Shown here: positions 1 through 5,068 of the stretch, one piece after another
How the letters are laid out: each line of letters begins with the position of its first letter
Position numbering within the stretch: the stretch's first letter is position 1
Assembly: GCA_031278315.1 (NCBI GenBank)
Contig: JAITKS010000306.1
Span: 1-6,593 of the forward strand
DNA from: Planctomycetaceae bacterium
GTDB taxonomy: Bacteria > Planctomycetota > Planctomycetia > Pirellulales > Thermoguttaceae
DNA length: 6,593 nt
Direction: 5' to 3'
The notes under the pieces: model-generated
Told to the model about the DNA's origin: nothing
Seen by the model: only the letters and a program-made list of their open reading frames with translations
Databases searched by the model: none
Made by a program: the position numbers and the translations under genes

Positions 1-30
1 ATTTTTTAGTAATTCACTTAAATTTAAAAT

Positions 31-120
31 CTAAAATTACAAAATCTGATTTCTCTGATTTCTCTGTGTTCTCTGTGTCCTCTGTGGTTAATAAAAAAAA
101 TATTCCACTGATATATTACG
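31..120 (+). repeat. CTCTGTG-type intergenic repeat, copy 1
   Basis: The block opens with CTAAAATTACAAAA and continues with roughly 10-base units of the type TCTCTGTGTT / CTCTGTGTCC / TCTGTGGTTA. It ends in AATAAA and CACTGATATATTACG. A second copy with the same order of parts lies at 1768-1876 in the same orientation, differing mainly in the number of CTCTGTG units. The right end overlaps the last codons and stop of the flavodiiron gene. Similar CTCTGTG intergenic phrases are, from memory, common in many unrelated bacterial genomes, and their function is unknown. Apart from this repeat, positions 1-115 hold only AT-rich sequence. Confidence 0.8.
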
Positions 121-1309
121 TTTTTTCAATAGCTTTTTCTGCTAGTAAAGAACCGGCATTTTTAGCAGCGGTTAGTTGGTCTTGTGTTGGTCGAAATTTT
201 GATTTGATTGGTTCCGTAACCAAAGTCCATCCTGACTCTTTAACCCATCGATCCAAAATATCGATAGACTGCGCACCCCATCCATAAGACCCAAACACCG
301 CTGCAAACTTCGAGGAAAATTTCAAACCGCGAATATATGTCAACACAGCAGAAATCTGCGGCATTACTTGCATGTTCAATGTTGAACTGCCAATAGCAAC
401 GCCGACTGCATCAAGCATTTCTGTTGCTATTTCTGTCAACGAACTTTTACGCACATGAAACATTCGCACGTCAATATTTCCCGAAACACTAACAACACCA
501 TTAAGAATCTCATTTGCGATTTGCGTTGTACTTTCCCACATTGAATCGTAAATAATTAACACTTTTCGAACATACTCGCCCGACGCCCATCTCTTGTACG
601 CATCTACAATATCAGCAACATGAGAACGCCAAATTAAACCATGAGACGGCGCAATTATCTTTATCGGAATATTCGATGCAACAGAAAGCACAGCTTGAAC
701 TTGCTTACTGTACGGCGTAACAATGTTGGCATAATAACTTTTAGCTTCACGTAAAATTATGTCTAGTGAATACTCATCATCGAATCGGGCAGCTGTTGCT
801 AAATGCTGCCCGAATGCGTCCATTGAAAAAAGTAACTCATCATCTGGAACATAAGTAAACATCGACTCGGGCCAATGAACCATCGGCGTATTGATAAAAA
901 CAAGTTTACGCTTGCCAAGAGAAATAATTTCCTCGTTTGCAACAATTTGAATTTTCCACGAATCGGTATCATTGAAATAACCCGTTAAAGCTTCACGGCA
1001 TTTTGCATTACATAAAAGAACAGCATTGGGTAAATACCGTAAAAGTTCACCGATTCCGCCCGCATGATCCGGTTCAGCATGGTTACAGACTACATAGTCA
1101 ACTTGATCAAGCGCAGTATGCGAAGCGATATTTTTGATCAAATAGTCAACGTATGGAGCTTTAACAGAATCAATAACTGCTGTTTTTTCATCTTGAATAA
1201 GATATGAATTGTAAGTTGCACCTCTCCAAGTGTCGAAACTATGAAAATCTCGGACGTTCCAATCAACAAATCCGACCCAATGAATATTTTTCGCCAGTTC
1301 TTCTGACAT
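116..1309 (-). CDS. Flavodiiron protein (A-type flavoprotein, FprA-like)
   Basis: This is a 397-residue cytoplasmic flavodiiron protein, the usual length for the basic two-domain form. The family reduces O2 to water and/or NO to N2O, normally taking electrons from rubredoxin. Residues 1 to about 245 form the metallo-beta-lactamase-like diiron domain. All expected ligands are visible: the H-x-E-x-D-H motif at His77, Glu79, Asp81 and His82, then His145 (MVHWPES), Asp164 (SMDAFG) and His223 (PSHG). Residues from about 248 form a flavodoxin domain with FMN-binding loops at YDSMWESTTQIA, GSSTLNMQVMP and GSYGWGAQS. No C-terminal rubredoxin or flavin reductase fusion is present, so a separate redox partner is needed, and none is encoded in the window. 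The start is well supported by AAGGAG eight bases upstream. The stop codon lies inside a repeat element. The sequence alone does not separate O2 from NO preference. Confidence 0.95.
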   Translation of the reverse strand: MSEELAKNIHWVGFVDWNVRDFHSFDTWRGATYNSYLIQDEKTAVIDSVKAPYVDYLIKNIASHTALDQVDYVVCNHAEPDHAGGIGELLRYLPNAVLLCNAKCREALTGYFNDTDSWKIQIVANEEIISLGKRKLVFINTPMVHWPESMFTYVPDDELLFSMDAFGQHLATAARFDDEYSLDIILREAKSYYANIVTPYSKQVQAVLSVASNIPIKIIAPSHGLIWRSHVADIVDAYKRWASGEYVRKVLIIYDSMWESTTQIANEILNGVVSVSGNIDVRMFHVRKSSLTEIATEMLDAVGVAIGSSTLNMQVMPQISAVLTYIRGLKFSSKFAAVFGSYGWGAQSIDILDRWVKESGWTLVTEPIKSKFRPTQDQLTAAKNAGSLLAEKAIEKT

Positions 1310-1317
1310 TTTTAATT

Positions 1318-1323
1318 CTCCTT
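1318..1323 (-). promoter_or_regulatory. Ribosome binding site of the flavodiiron gene
   Basis: CTCCTT on the plus strand reads AAGGAG on the minus strand, eight bases before the ATG at 1309-1307. It is the strongest Shine-Dalgarno site in the window and fixes the start. I see no convincing -35/-10 pair for this gene. Confidence 0.85.
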
Positions 1324-1404
1324 ATGAATTTTATTGAATATTTTTTGACAGTTTTTAAGCAGTTCTCTTTTGAATTTTCAAGTGTGAGAAATATCTCTAT
1401 CGAA

Positions 1405-1446
1405 GCAGACGGCTCGAACCGAAAATTAAATTGAGAACAGTTTAAA
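1405..1446 (-). repeat. Degenerate TTTAAACTGTTCTCA repeat, copy a
   Basis: Read on the minus strand this begins TTTAAACTGTTCTCA, continues with TTAATTTTCGGTTC and ends near CGTCTGC. The plus-strand copy at 3628-3681 has the same first 15 bases and the same 14-base second block, separated by about 10 extra bases. Weaker relatives lie at 1555-1590 (minus, ending GTCTGC) and 2128-2172 (plus). Confidence 0.7.
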
Positions 1447-1554
1447 ATATTACACTAATAAAAAAAATGTAATCGCTCTTGTTATTATGTCAATGCCCCT
1501 CTCTGTCCTGAATTTCATAATACAATACGTAAAAGCTTGCAGTCCGATAAGTAA

Positions 1555-1590
1555 GCAGACAGTTCGACTCAGAAATTAAAAATGAAAGTA
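1555..1590 (-). repeat. Degenerate repeat of the same family, copy b
   Basis: GCAGACAGTTCGACTCAG followed by AAATTAAA on the plus strand resembles copy a (GCAGACGGCTCGAACCGA followed by AAATTAAA). It is followed directly by the palindrome at 1596-1614, as other copies are followed by AATATT-type sequence. It is diverged, and the left half is hard to align. Confidence 0.45.
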
Positions 1591-1595
1591 ATTGT

Positions 1596-1614
1596 AATAT
1601 TTCAGTGAAATATT
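1596..1614. repeat. Perfect 19-base palindrome related to the CACTGATATATT element
   Basis: AATATTTCA and TGAAATATT are exact reverse complements around a single central G. The sequence resembles a head-to-head version of the left half of the CACTGATATATTACG element family, and a diverged direct copy (AATATTTCCGTGATATATT) overlaps it on the right. Confidence 0.65.
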
Positions 1615-1624
1615 TCCGTGATAT

Positions 1625-1672
1625 ATTCAGTATAAAATTCAGTATAAAATTCAGTGTAAAATTCAGTGTAAA
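1625..1672 (+). repeat. Four-unit 12-bp tandem repeat
   Basis: Four consecutive 12-base units read ATTCAGTATAAA, ATTCAGTATAAA, ATTCAGTGTAAA and ATTCAGTGTAAA, so the array has two pairs differing at one base. The units resemble the CAGTG end of the neighbouring palindrome, which suggests expansion by slippage. Units are contiguous without spacers, so this is not a CRISPR array. Iterated operator sites are possible but unsupported. Confidence 0.85.
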
Positions 1673-1696
1673 ATTTATAGGCATGTTAAAACCCGG

Positions 1697-1737
1697 ACAA
1701 TCACCAATGTAGAGACATAAGGCGTTGTGTTTCTATA
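1697..1737 (+). repeat. TAGAGAC hairpin element, copy 1
   Basis: The first 21 bases (1697-1717) are the exact reverse complement of 4162-4182. The element folds into a stem-loop: 1710-1720 pairs with 1725-1735 (11 pairs, two of them G-U) around a GGCG loop. The second copy at 4144-4182 is in the opposite orientation and keeps the hairpin with different loop bases, as expected for a repeat under structural constraint or spread as a palindromic unit. Confidence 0.75.
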
Positions 1738-1767
1738 GATCAGGTTTTATTTTTTGTAACGAAAAAT

Positions 1768-1876
1768 CTAACATTACAAAATTATATTTCTATGTGTTCT
1801 CTGTGATCTCTGCGTTCTCTGTGATCTCTGTGTCCCTGCGGTTAATAAAACAAAAATTCCACTGAGAGATATTACG
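1768..1876 (+). repeat. CTCTGTG-type intergenic repeat, copy 2
   Basis: It starts CTAACATTACAAAA, has about six imperfect units such as CTCTGTGATC and TCTGCGTT, then GGTTAATAAAA, and ends CACTGAGAGATATTACG. The order of parts matches 31-120, with about 19 bases more in the iterated section. With copy 1 it brackets the flavodiiron gene and its upstream region as direct repeats. Confidence 0.8.
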
Positions 1877-1897
1877 AGCAATTTAAAATTTCCCTAC

Positions 1898-1925
1898 TTG
1901 TTATGTTTTTGTGTCTTGCTATAAT
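1898..1925 (+). promoter_or_regulatory. Candidate sigma-70-type promoter toward dhaK
   Basis: TTGTTA (1898-1903) and a perfect TATAAT (1920-1925) are separated by 16 bases. Directly after the -10 box is a small dyad, CTTGC-CCCT-GCAAG (1926-1939), spanning the expected start site. The distance to the dhaK start is about 400 bases, so either the transcript has a long leader, or this drives a non-coding RNA, or the match is chance in AT-rich DNA. Confidence 0.35.
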
Positions 1926-2127
1926 CTTGCCCCTGCAAGTTAGAGTAGATATCTAAAAACTTAACTTATAAAAACTCAACTTATATTTAAACACGAAACA
2001 CAACAAAAATCAAAATACACAAAAAATATAATACAATACACATAGTTTTTAGAAATTCCTCTGACAGTATAAATAACCGTAGTCCATATCGCGAATTTCG
2101 GTAAACTTATACACTCACTTCAAATTT

Positions 2128-2172
2128 ATTAAACTGTTCCCGCTTTAATTTCAGTTCGAACAATCAGCCTGC
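2128..2172 (+). repeat. Degenerate TTTAAACTGTTC repeat, copy c
   Basis: ATTAAACTGTTCCCGC, then TTTAATTT and CAGTTCGAAC, parallels the first two blocks of the copies at 1405-1446 (reversed) and 3628-3681. It is diverged but keeps block order. Confidence 0.5.
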
Positions 2173-2316
2173 CAAACTTTTTAGCGAAATATTAATTGTA
2201 CCGCCGAAAATTATAGCACGATGTTTATTTCAACAAACTGACAAAGTTATCGAAATTATCGAAATTAAAAATGTGAACAGCTCACAACTTAACCAAATCA
2301 CTTTAACCCCAAAAAT

Positions 2317-2320
2317 GGAG
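2317..2320 (+). promoter_or_regulatory. Ribosome binding site deciding the dhaK start
   Basis: GGAG sits nine bases before the ATG at 2330. The alternative GTG at 2273 has no purine-rich site in front of it. This favours the internal start. Confidence 0.6.
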
Positions 2321-2329
2321 AACCCCAAA

Positions 2330-3334
2330 ATGGTAATGAAAAAATTTCTTAACAACCCCGAAAACATAACTACTGAACTTTTACAAGGTTACGCATTAGC
2401 GTATTCCGATAGAATTAAACTCGTTTCTGATCGTATAGTAGTTCGTGCAAATCCCAAATCGAAAGATAAAATTGCACTTATCACTCTCGGAGGCGCCGGA
2501 CACGAACCCGCACTTAGCGGCTTTGTCGGTGAAGGTTTACTTGATGCGTCTGTCGTTGGCGATATTTTCGCTGCACCAGGTGCTCCGCGCATACTCGAAG
2601 CATTGAATATGTTTAAAGATTACGCCGGAATTGTTCTCGTGATTCTTAATCACGCAGGCGACGTAATGAATGGTAACATGGCTTACGAAATGGCAATCAA
2701 AGAAGGAATCAATGTTAAAAAAATTCTTACTGCCGAAGATATCGCCGCCGGAATAGACGCTGTTCTCGATGACCGCCGCGGACTCGGCGGCTGCGTGCCA
2801 TTGTATAAAATTGCCGGAGCAGCAGCCGAAGAAGGTAAATCTATCGATCAAGTTCTAGCTGTTGCTGAAAAATTTAATAACTCAATGGCAACTCTAGCTG
2901 TAACAATGAAAACGGCAACTCATCCGCAATCGGGTCAATATGTTTCCGATCTCGCTGACGACGAAATGATGATCGGAATGGGACAACACGGCGAAGGAGG
3001 CGCAGTCGGTCCGCAAAAAATATTAACCGCCGATCAAACCGCAGAAGAAATGATAAAACGCCTAATTCCAGCCGTAAAATTACAGAAAAATGATAAAGCT
3101 CTACTAATAATAAACGGCTCGGGCGCAACTACATTAATGGAAATGTTTATCGTTTTCAGAAAAGCACATCAGATTTTAACAGATGCCGGTATCAATGTCG
3201 TATCCGGACGATGTGAAGAAATCCTAACCGTTCAAGAAGCAGCCGGTTTCCAAATGTTTCTTGCAAAACTTGATGACGAAACTCAAAAATATCTCAATGC
3301 TCCAAGTAACGCTCCATATTGGGTAACAAAATAA
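2330..3334 (+). CDS. dhaK: Dihydroxyacetone kinase subunit DhaK
   Basis: DhaK binds dihydroxyacetone covalently through a histidine. The partner DhaL then phosphorylates it, using phospho-DhaM of the PTS or ATP. From the ATG at 2330 the protein has 334 residues, against 356 in E. coli. Counted from the next Met (2336, MKKF), the key residues fall at His56 (GGAGHEP), Asp109 (HAGDVMNG) and the substrate-binding His218 (GQHGEGG), the same numbers as in E. coli DhaK. This argues that the longer frame from GTG 2273 has an artificial extension. I chose 2330 because GGAG is nine bases upstream. No dhaL, dhaM or dhaR lies nearby, so the gene is an orphan in this window. The glycine/aspartate motifs VGDIFAAPG and DDRRGLGG are also family-like. 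It could act on another short keto-sugar such as erythrulose. Transcription may start far upstream (see the candidate promoter). Confidence 0.9.
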   Translation: MVMKKFLNNPENITTELLQGYALAYSDRIKLVSDRIVVRANPKSKDKIALITLGGAGHEPALSGFVGEGLLDASVVGDIFAAPGAPRILEALNMFKDYAGIVLVILNHAGDVMNGNMAYEMAIKEGINVKKILTAEDIAAGIDAVLDDRRGLGGCVPLYKIAGAAAEEGKSIDQVLAVAEKFNNSMATLAVTMKTATHPQSGQYVSDLADDEMMIGMGQHGEGGAVGPQKILTADQTAEEMIKRLIPAVKLQKNDKALLIINGSGATTLMEMFIVFRKAHQILTDAGINVVSGRCEEILTVQEAAGFQMFLAKLDDETQKYLNAPSNAPYWVTK

Positions 3335-3342
3335 TAACATAA

Positions 3343-3367
3343 TTTTTTTAGGTAATTTCTAAAAAAA
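3343..3367. terminator. AT-only stem-loop after dhaK, possible terminator
   Basis: TTTTTTTAG (3343-3351) and CTAAAAAAA (3359-3367) are exact reverse complements around a 7-base loop, nine bases after the dhaK stop. A classical intrinsic terminator has a GC-rich stem followed by T residues. Here the T-run is the left arm itself, so efficiency on the plus strand is doubtful. Confidence 0.3.
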
Positions 3368-3389
3368 CTCATGTAAAATTTATTTTTAA

Positions 3390-3462
3390 CAGGAACGCAC
3401 CTCGACCGCATATTAAACGTTTTTTGTACAAAAACAATGCAGGCGTGATGTCTGCGTTCCTG
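3390..3462. repeat. Inverted-repeat element 1 downstream of dhaK
   Basis: The terminal arms CAGGAACGCA (3390-3399) and TGCGTTCCTG (3453-3462) are perfect 10-base reverse complements. The 53-base interior contains the perfect 14-base palindrome TTTTTGTACAAAAA (3421-3434). No obvious target-site duplication flanks it. It looks like a small palindromic or MITE-like unit, and no protein is encoded. Confidence 0.7.
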
Positions 3463-3484
3463 CGAAAAACTAACTGGGTTGCGG

Positions 3485-3552
3485 GTAATATATCAGTGTA
3501 ATATTTGTTTTTCAACAATTTTCAACCTTGAGAAATTTCACTGATATATTAC
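3485..3552. repeat. Head-to-head pair of CACTGATATATTAC elements
   Basis: GTAATATATCAGTG (3485-3498) and CACTGATATATTAC (3539-3552) are perfect 14-base reverse complements separated by 40 bases. Both arms belong to the family found singly at 99-120, 4217-4238 and 5015-5036, so this is an inverted pair of that element. Confidence 0.8.
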
Positions 3553-3553
3553 G

Positions 3554-3624
3554 ATTGCGGATATTCTGTCTGTGCAAATTTATTGGACAGCAAAAGCCTA
3601 ATTTGCGTTCAGAATAACCGCAAT
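3554..3624. repeat. Nested inverted-repeat element 2
   Basis: ATTGCGGATATTCTG (3554-3568) and CAGAATAACCGCAAT (3610-3624) pair at 14 of 15 positions. Inside, GCAAATT (3574-3580) pairs with AATTTGC (3600-3606). It would form a long hairpin of about 71 bases. It abuts the preceding inverted pair with one base between, and could be a mobile palindromic unit, a structured RNA or a bidirectional transcription stop. Confidence 0.75.
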
Positions 3625-3627
3625 CCT

Positions 3628-3681
3628 TTTAAACTGTTCTCACTTTTCTCACGTTAATTTTCGGTTCAAAACGTCTCGAAG
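3628..3681 (+). repeat. TTTAAACTGTTCTCA repeat, copy d
   Basis: It starts TTTAAACTGTTCTCA, has about 10 extra bases, then TTAATTTTCGGTTC and CGTCT. It matches copy a (1405-1446, minus) exactly in the first two blocks. An AATATTTACTG stretch follows, a diverged member of the CACTGATATATT family. Confidence 0.7.
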
Positions 3682-3698
3682 AAATATTTACTGAATAT

Positions 3699-4082
3699 TT
3701 ACTGATTAGTTACAATATTTTCATTTTCAGGTATTCCCCATTCTCCGATTGTTTCTTCCTCGTTATTAGATTCGTTTTGTGGTAACTCTTGAGCTGCTTC
3801 TTCTAACTCGACTCGTTTTTTGAAAAATTCTGTTGCAAGATTAGGTTCTTCAGGCGTAAGAATATCTTGCAAAATTTCACTGCGGCGGCGTAACGAAAAT
3901 ATAATCAATCCGCCAAACAAAACTATTGCCGTAACAAAAATAATCAACAATTCTATTAAACTAAAAGTAAACATCGAAAAATTTTTCCAATATATTAAAA
4001 ACGAAAACCAAAAAACAAAAACCAAAAACCAAAATTTAACTCGCGAGAAATATACCAATAATAATTGTTTGTTAATAATCAT
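3699..4082 (-). CDS. Small hypothetical membrane protein
   Basis: I do not recognise this 127-residue protein. The clearest feature is a hydrophobic segment at about residues 41-64 (LIELLIIFVTAIVLFGG) followed by RRR, which predicts a membrane anchor with the tail in the cytoplasm. The tail from about residue 66 is charged, rich in Glu and Asn, and may include a short helix (TEFFKKRVELEEAAQEL). The first 36 residues contain a second hydrophobic stretch (FWFLVFVFWFSFL). They are encoded by a simple AAAACC-type low-complexity run and have no clear ribosome binding site. Met37 (codon at 3974-3972) is therefore a plausible true start, giving 91 residues and one membrane segment. A GGA lies 11 bases before Met37, which is weak support. 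The gene lies alone between repeats. It is likely real because of the coherent anchor-plus-tail layout, but without known homology. Confidence 0.5.
   Translation of the reverse strand: MIINKQLLLVYFSRVKFWFLVFVFWFSFLIYWKNFSMFTFSLIELLIIFVTAIVLFGGLIIFSLRRRSEILQDILTPEEPNLATEFFKKRVELEEAAQELPQNESNNEEETIGEWGIPENENIVTNQ
3997..4036 (+). repeat. A/C-rich simple sequence
   Basis: Imperfect iteration of AAAACC / AAAAAC units. It encodes the Phe/Trp/Val-rich N-terminal part of the longer reading of the small membrane protein, which casts doubt on that extension. Confidence 0.6.
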
Positions 4083-4143
4083 GTCTCTATTTCTGCCGCC
4101 CTTTAATAGAAAAGAAAACGGTTACAATATATTAGACTCTCAA

Positions 4144-4182
4144 TAGAGACTCAAAGCATTGTGTCTCTACATTGGTGATTGT
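4144..4182 (-). repeat. TAGAGAC hairpin element, copy 2
   Basis: TAGAGAC (4144-4150) pairs with GTCTCTA (4163-4169). After a T-T mismatch, CAA pairs with TTG around an AGCA loop. Positions 4162-4182 are the exact reverse complement of 1697-1717, so the two copies form an inverted pair around dhaK and the small membrane gene. Confidence 0.75.
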
Positions 4183-4216
4183 TTGTGTTTTCAAATGCCT
4201 ACAAATATTTCACTCA

Positions 4217-4238
4217 AATATTTCACTGATATGTTACA
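4217..4238 (+). repeat. CACTGATATATTACG-type element at the hisA 3' end
   Basis: AATATTTCACTGATATGTTA matches the family with one change in the core. The minus-strand hisA stop (4236-4234) uses element positions 18-20, the same positions that provide the flavodiiron gene's stop in the copy at 99-120. A partial second AATATTTCACT lies just upstream (about 4205-4214). Confidence 0.7.
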
Positions 4239-4953
4239 TATTTTTTGTTACATTTAATGCTTCTTCTAAATTGAGTTTTTTTTCGTAGATCGCTTTTCCT
4301 ACAATACAAGCTGAAATATTTAATGAATTAAGCTTTTTTATATCTTCAATTGAAGTAATTCCGCCTGATGCAATAATTGGAAAAGGAACAGCATCTCTCA
4401 TCGCAACAATTTCATTGAAATTTGGACCTTCCAGCATTCCGTCTTTTGTTATATCGGTATAAATGACAGCAGCTAGTTTTAAGTTTACAAATTTTTGAGC
4501 AAGTTTAACTGCATTTGTTTTACTCGTTTCCAACCATCCCTCAGTTACAACTTGACCATTGCGGGCATCAATTCCAAGTACGATTTTATACGGAAATTTT
4601 TCGCACATTTGCTGAAACCAATCCGGCTCTTTCAATGCCAGAGTTCCAATTACGACTCGCTCAATTCCATTATCGAGATAGTCTTGAATTGTATCTTCAC
4701 ATCTTATTCCTCCGCCGATTTCAACAGGAATATTTATTGTCCGTCCAATTTCAATCACAATATCCCGATTGACCGGTTTCTTATCTTTTGCGCCGTTCAG
4801 ATCAACGACATGAATCATTTCTGCCCCGCATGAAGTCCAATACTTTGCAACTTCAATCGGATTACTTGAATAAACTGTCTCATTATTGTAATCGCCCTGT
4901 TTCAGACGAACACATTGAGCATTTAAAATATCTATCGCCGGTAAAATTTTCAT
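4234..4953 (-). CDS. hisA: HisA, ProFAR isomerase of histidine biosynthesis
   Basis: HisA opens the aminoaldose ring of ProFAR and rearranges it to the ketose PRFAR, the fourth step of histidine biosynthesis, in the cytoplasm. The 239-residue protein has normal family length and a complete (beta-alpha)8 barrel. The catalytic acids are present: Asp8 in MKILPAID, Asp129 in LGIDARNG, and Asp171 in YTDITKDGMLEGPN. The two phosphate-binding sites are recognisable at GGGIR (80-84) and ASGGIT (195-200). The half-barrel repeat typical of HisA/HisF is visible in the matching strand ends. Trp140 in EGW and the N-terminal motif RLKQGDY favour HisA over HisF or PriA. The start is the only sensible Met, but no good Shine-Dalgarno site precedes it. 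No other his gene is nearby, so it is not in a his operon here. Confidence 0.95.
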   Translation of the reverse strand: MKILPAIDILNAQCVRLKQGDYNNETVYSSNPIEVAKYWTSCGAEMIHVVDLNGAKDKKPVNRDIVIEIGRTINIPVEIGGGIRCEDTIQDYLDNGIERVVIGTLALKEPDWFQQMCEKFPYKIVLGIDARNGQVVTEGWLETSKTNAVKLAQKFVNLKLAAVIYTDITKDGMLEGPNFNEIVAMRDAVPFPIIASGGITSIEDIKKLNSLNISACIVGKAIYEKKLNLEEALNVTKNM

Positions 4954-4970
4954 CAGACTACTTTATAAAA

Positions 4971-4999
4971 TTTTATACAATATTTTTTTATACAATATT
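4971..4999 (-). repeat. Direct repeat in front of hisA
   Basis: The 14-mer TTTTATACAATATT occurs perfectly at 4971-4984 and 4986-4999. On the minus strand each copy reads AATATTGTATAAAA, offering TTGTAT and TATAAA boxes, but at poor spacing. It is a possible promoter or operator region for hisA and is weakly supported. Confidence 0.5.
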
Positions 5000-5014
5000 T
5001 GTTGTGTTGTTTTA

Positions 5015-5052
5015 AATATTCTACTGATATATTACGAAATATATTACGAAAT
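5015..5052 (+). repeat. CACTGATATATTACG-type element with tandem duplication
   Basis: The family member at 5015-5036 (core CTACTGATATATTACG) is extended by a perfect 12-base duplication, ATATTACGAAAT at 5029-5040 and 5041-5052. It lies 17 bases beyond the 3' end of the DUF89 gene. Confidence 0.75.
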
Positions 5053-5068
5053 TGCTAAACGAAATTTG

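Larger units (their letters stand above)
1310..2329. other. Repeat-rich intergenic region between divergent genes
   Basis: This stretch of about 1 kb separates the leftward flavodiiron gene from the rightward dhaK. I find no believable protein gene in it. It holds two minus-strand copies (1405-1446 and about 1555-1590) and one plus-strand copy (2128-2172) of a degenerate repeat, a 19-base palindrome (1596-1614), a 12-bp tandem array (1625-1672), a hairpin element (1697-1737), the second CTCTGTG repeat (1768-1876) and a candidate promoter (1898-1925). It also has a 9-bp tandem pair TTATCGAAA (2247-2264) just before dhaK. The stretch 1940-2127 is AT-rich with a short direct repeat AACTTATA (1963-1970 and 1978-1985) and otherwise shows nothing I recognise. 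Confidence 0.7.
3335..3698. other. Intergenic region made of successive inverted repeats
   Basis: No gene is visible. The stretch is almost entirely accounted for by an AT stem-loop (3343-3367), three adjacent inverted-repeat elements (3390-3462, 3485-3552 and 3554-3624), a copy of the TTTAAACTGTTCTCA repeat (3628-3681) and a diverged copy of the CACTGATATATT element (about 3693-3715) that runs into the next gene's stop. Confidence 0.7.

Noticed and set aside
1625..1672. Possible CRISPR array
   Set aside because: Units are 12 bases long and contiguous with no spacers, and no cas gene is present.
1490..1684. Minus-strand open frame of 64 codons with NFTLNFIL repeats
   Set aside because: It is created by the 12-bp tandem array and adjoining AT-rich sequence, with no ribosome site or recognisable domain.
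2027..2032. Second TATAAT upstream of dhaK
   Set aside because: No TTG-containing -35 box lies at the right distance, so a chance match is likely in this AT-rich stretch.
2273..2329. Longer dhaK reading from the GTG at 2273
   Set aside because: There is no ribosome site, the 19 extra residues are unlike the family, and the key residues match E. coli numbering when counted from the MKKF start.
2537..2851. Open frame of 104 codons antisense to dhaK
   Set aside because: It is a shadow of a well-supported gene and its composition has no family features.
3390..3462. Insertion sequence remnant
   Set aside because: There is no transposase frame and no clear target duplication, so it is kept as a palindromic or MITE-like repeat only.
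3820..4146. Plus-strand open frame of 108 codons opposite the small membrane gene
   Set aside because: It is Lys/Asn-rich through simple AAAACC sequence with no motif. The minus-strand frame has a coherent membrane anchor and tail.
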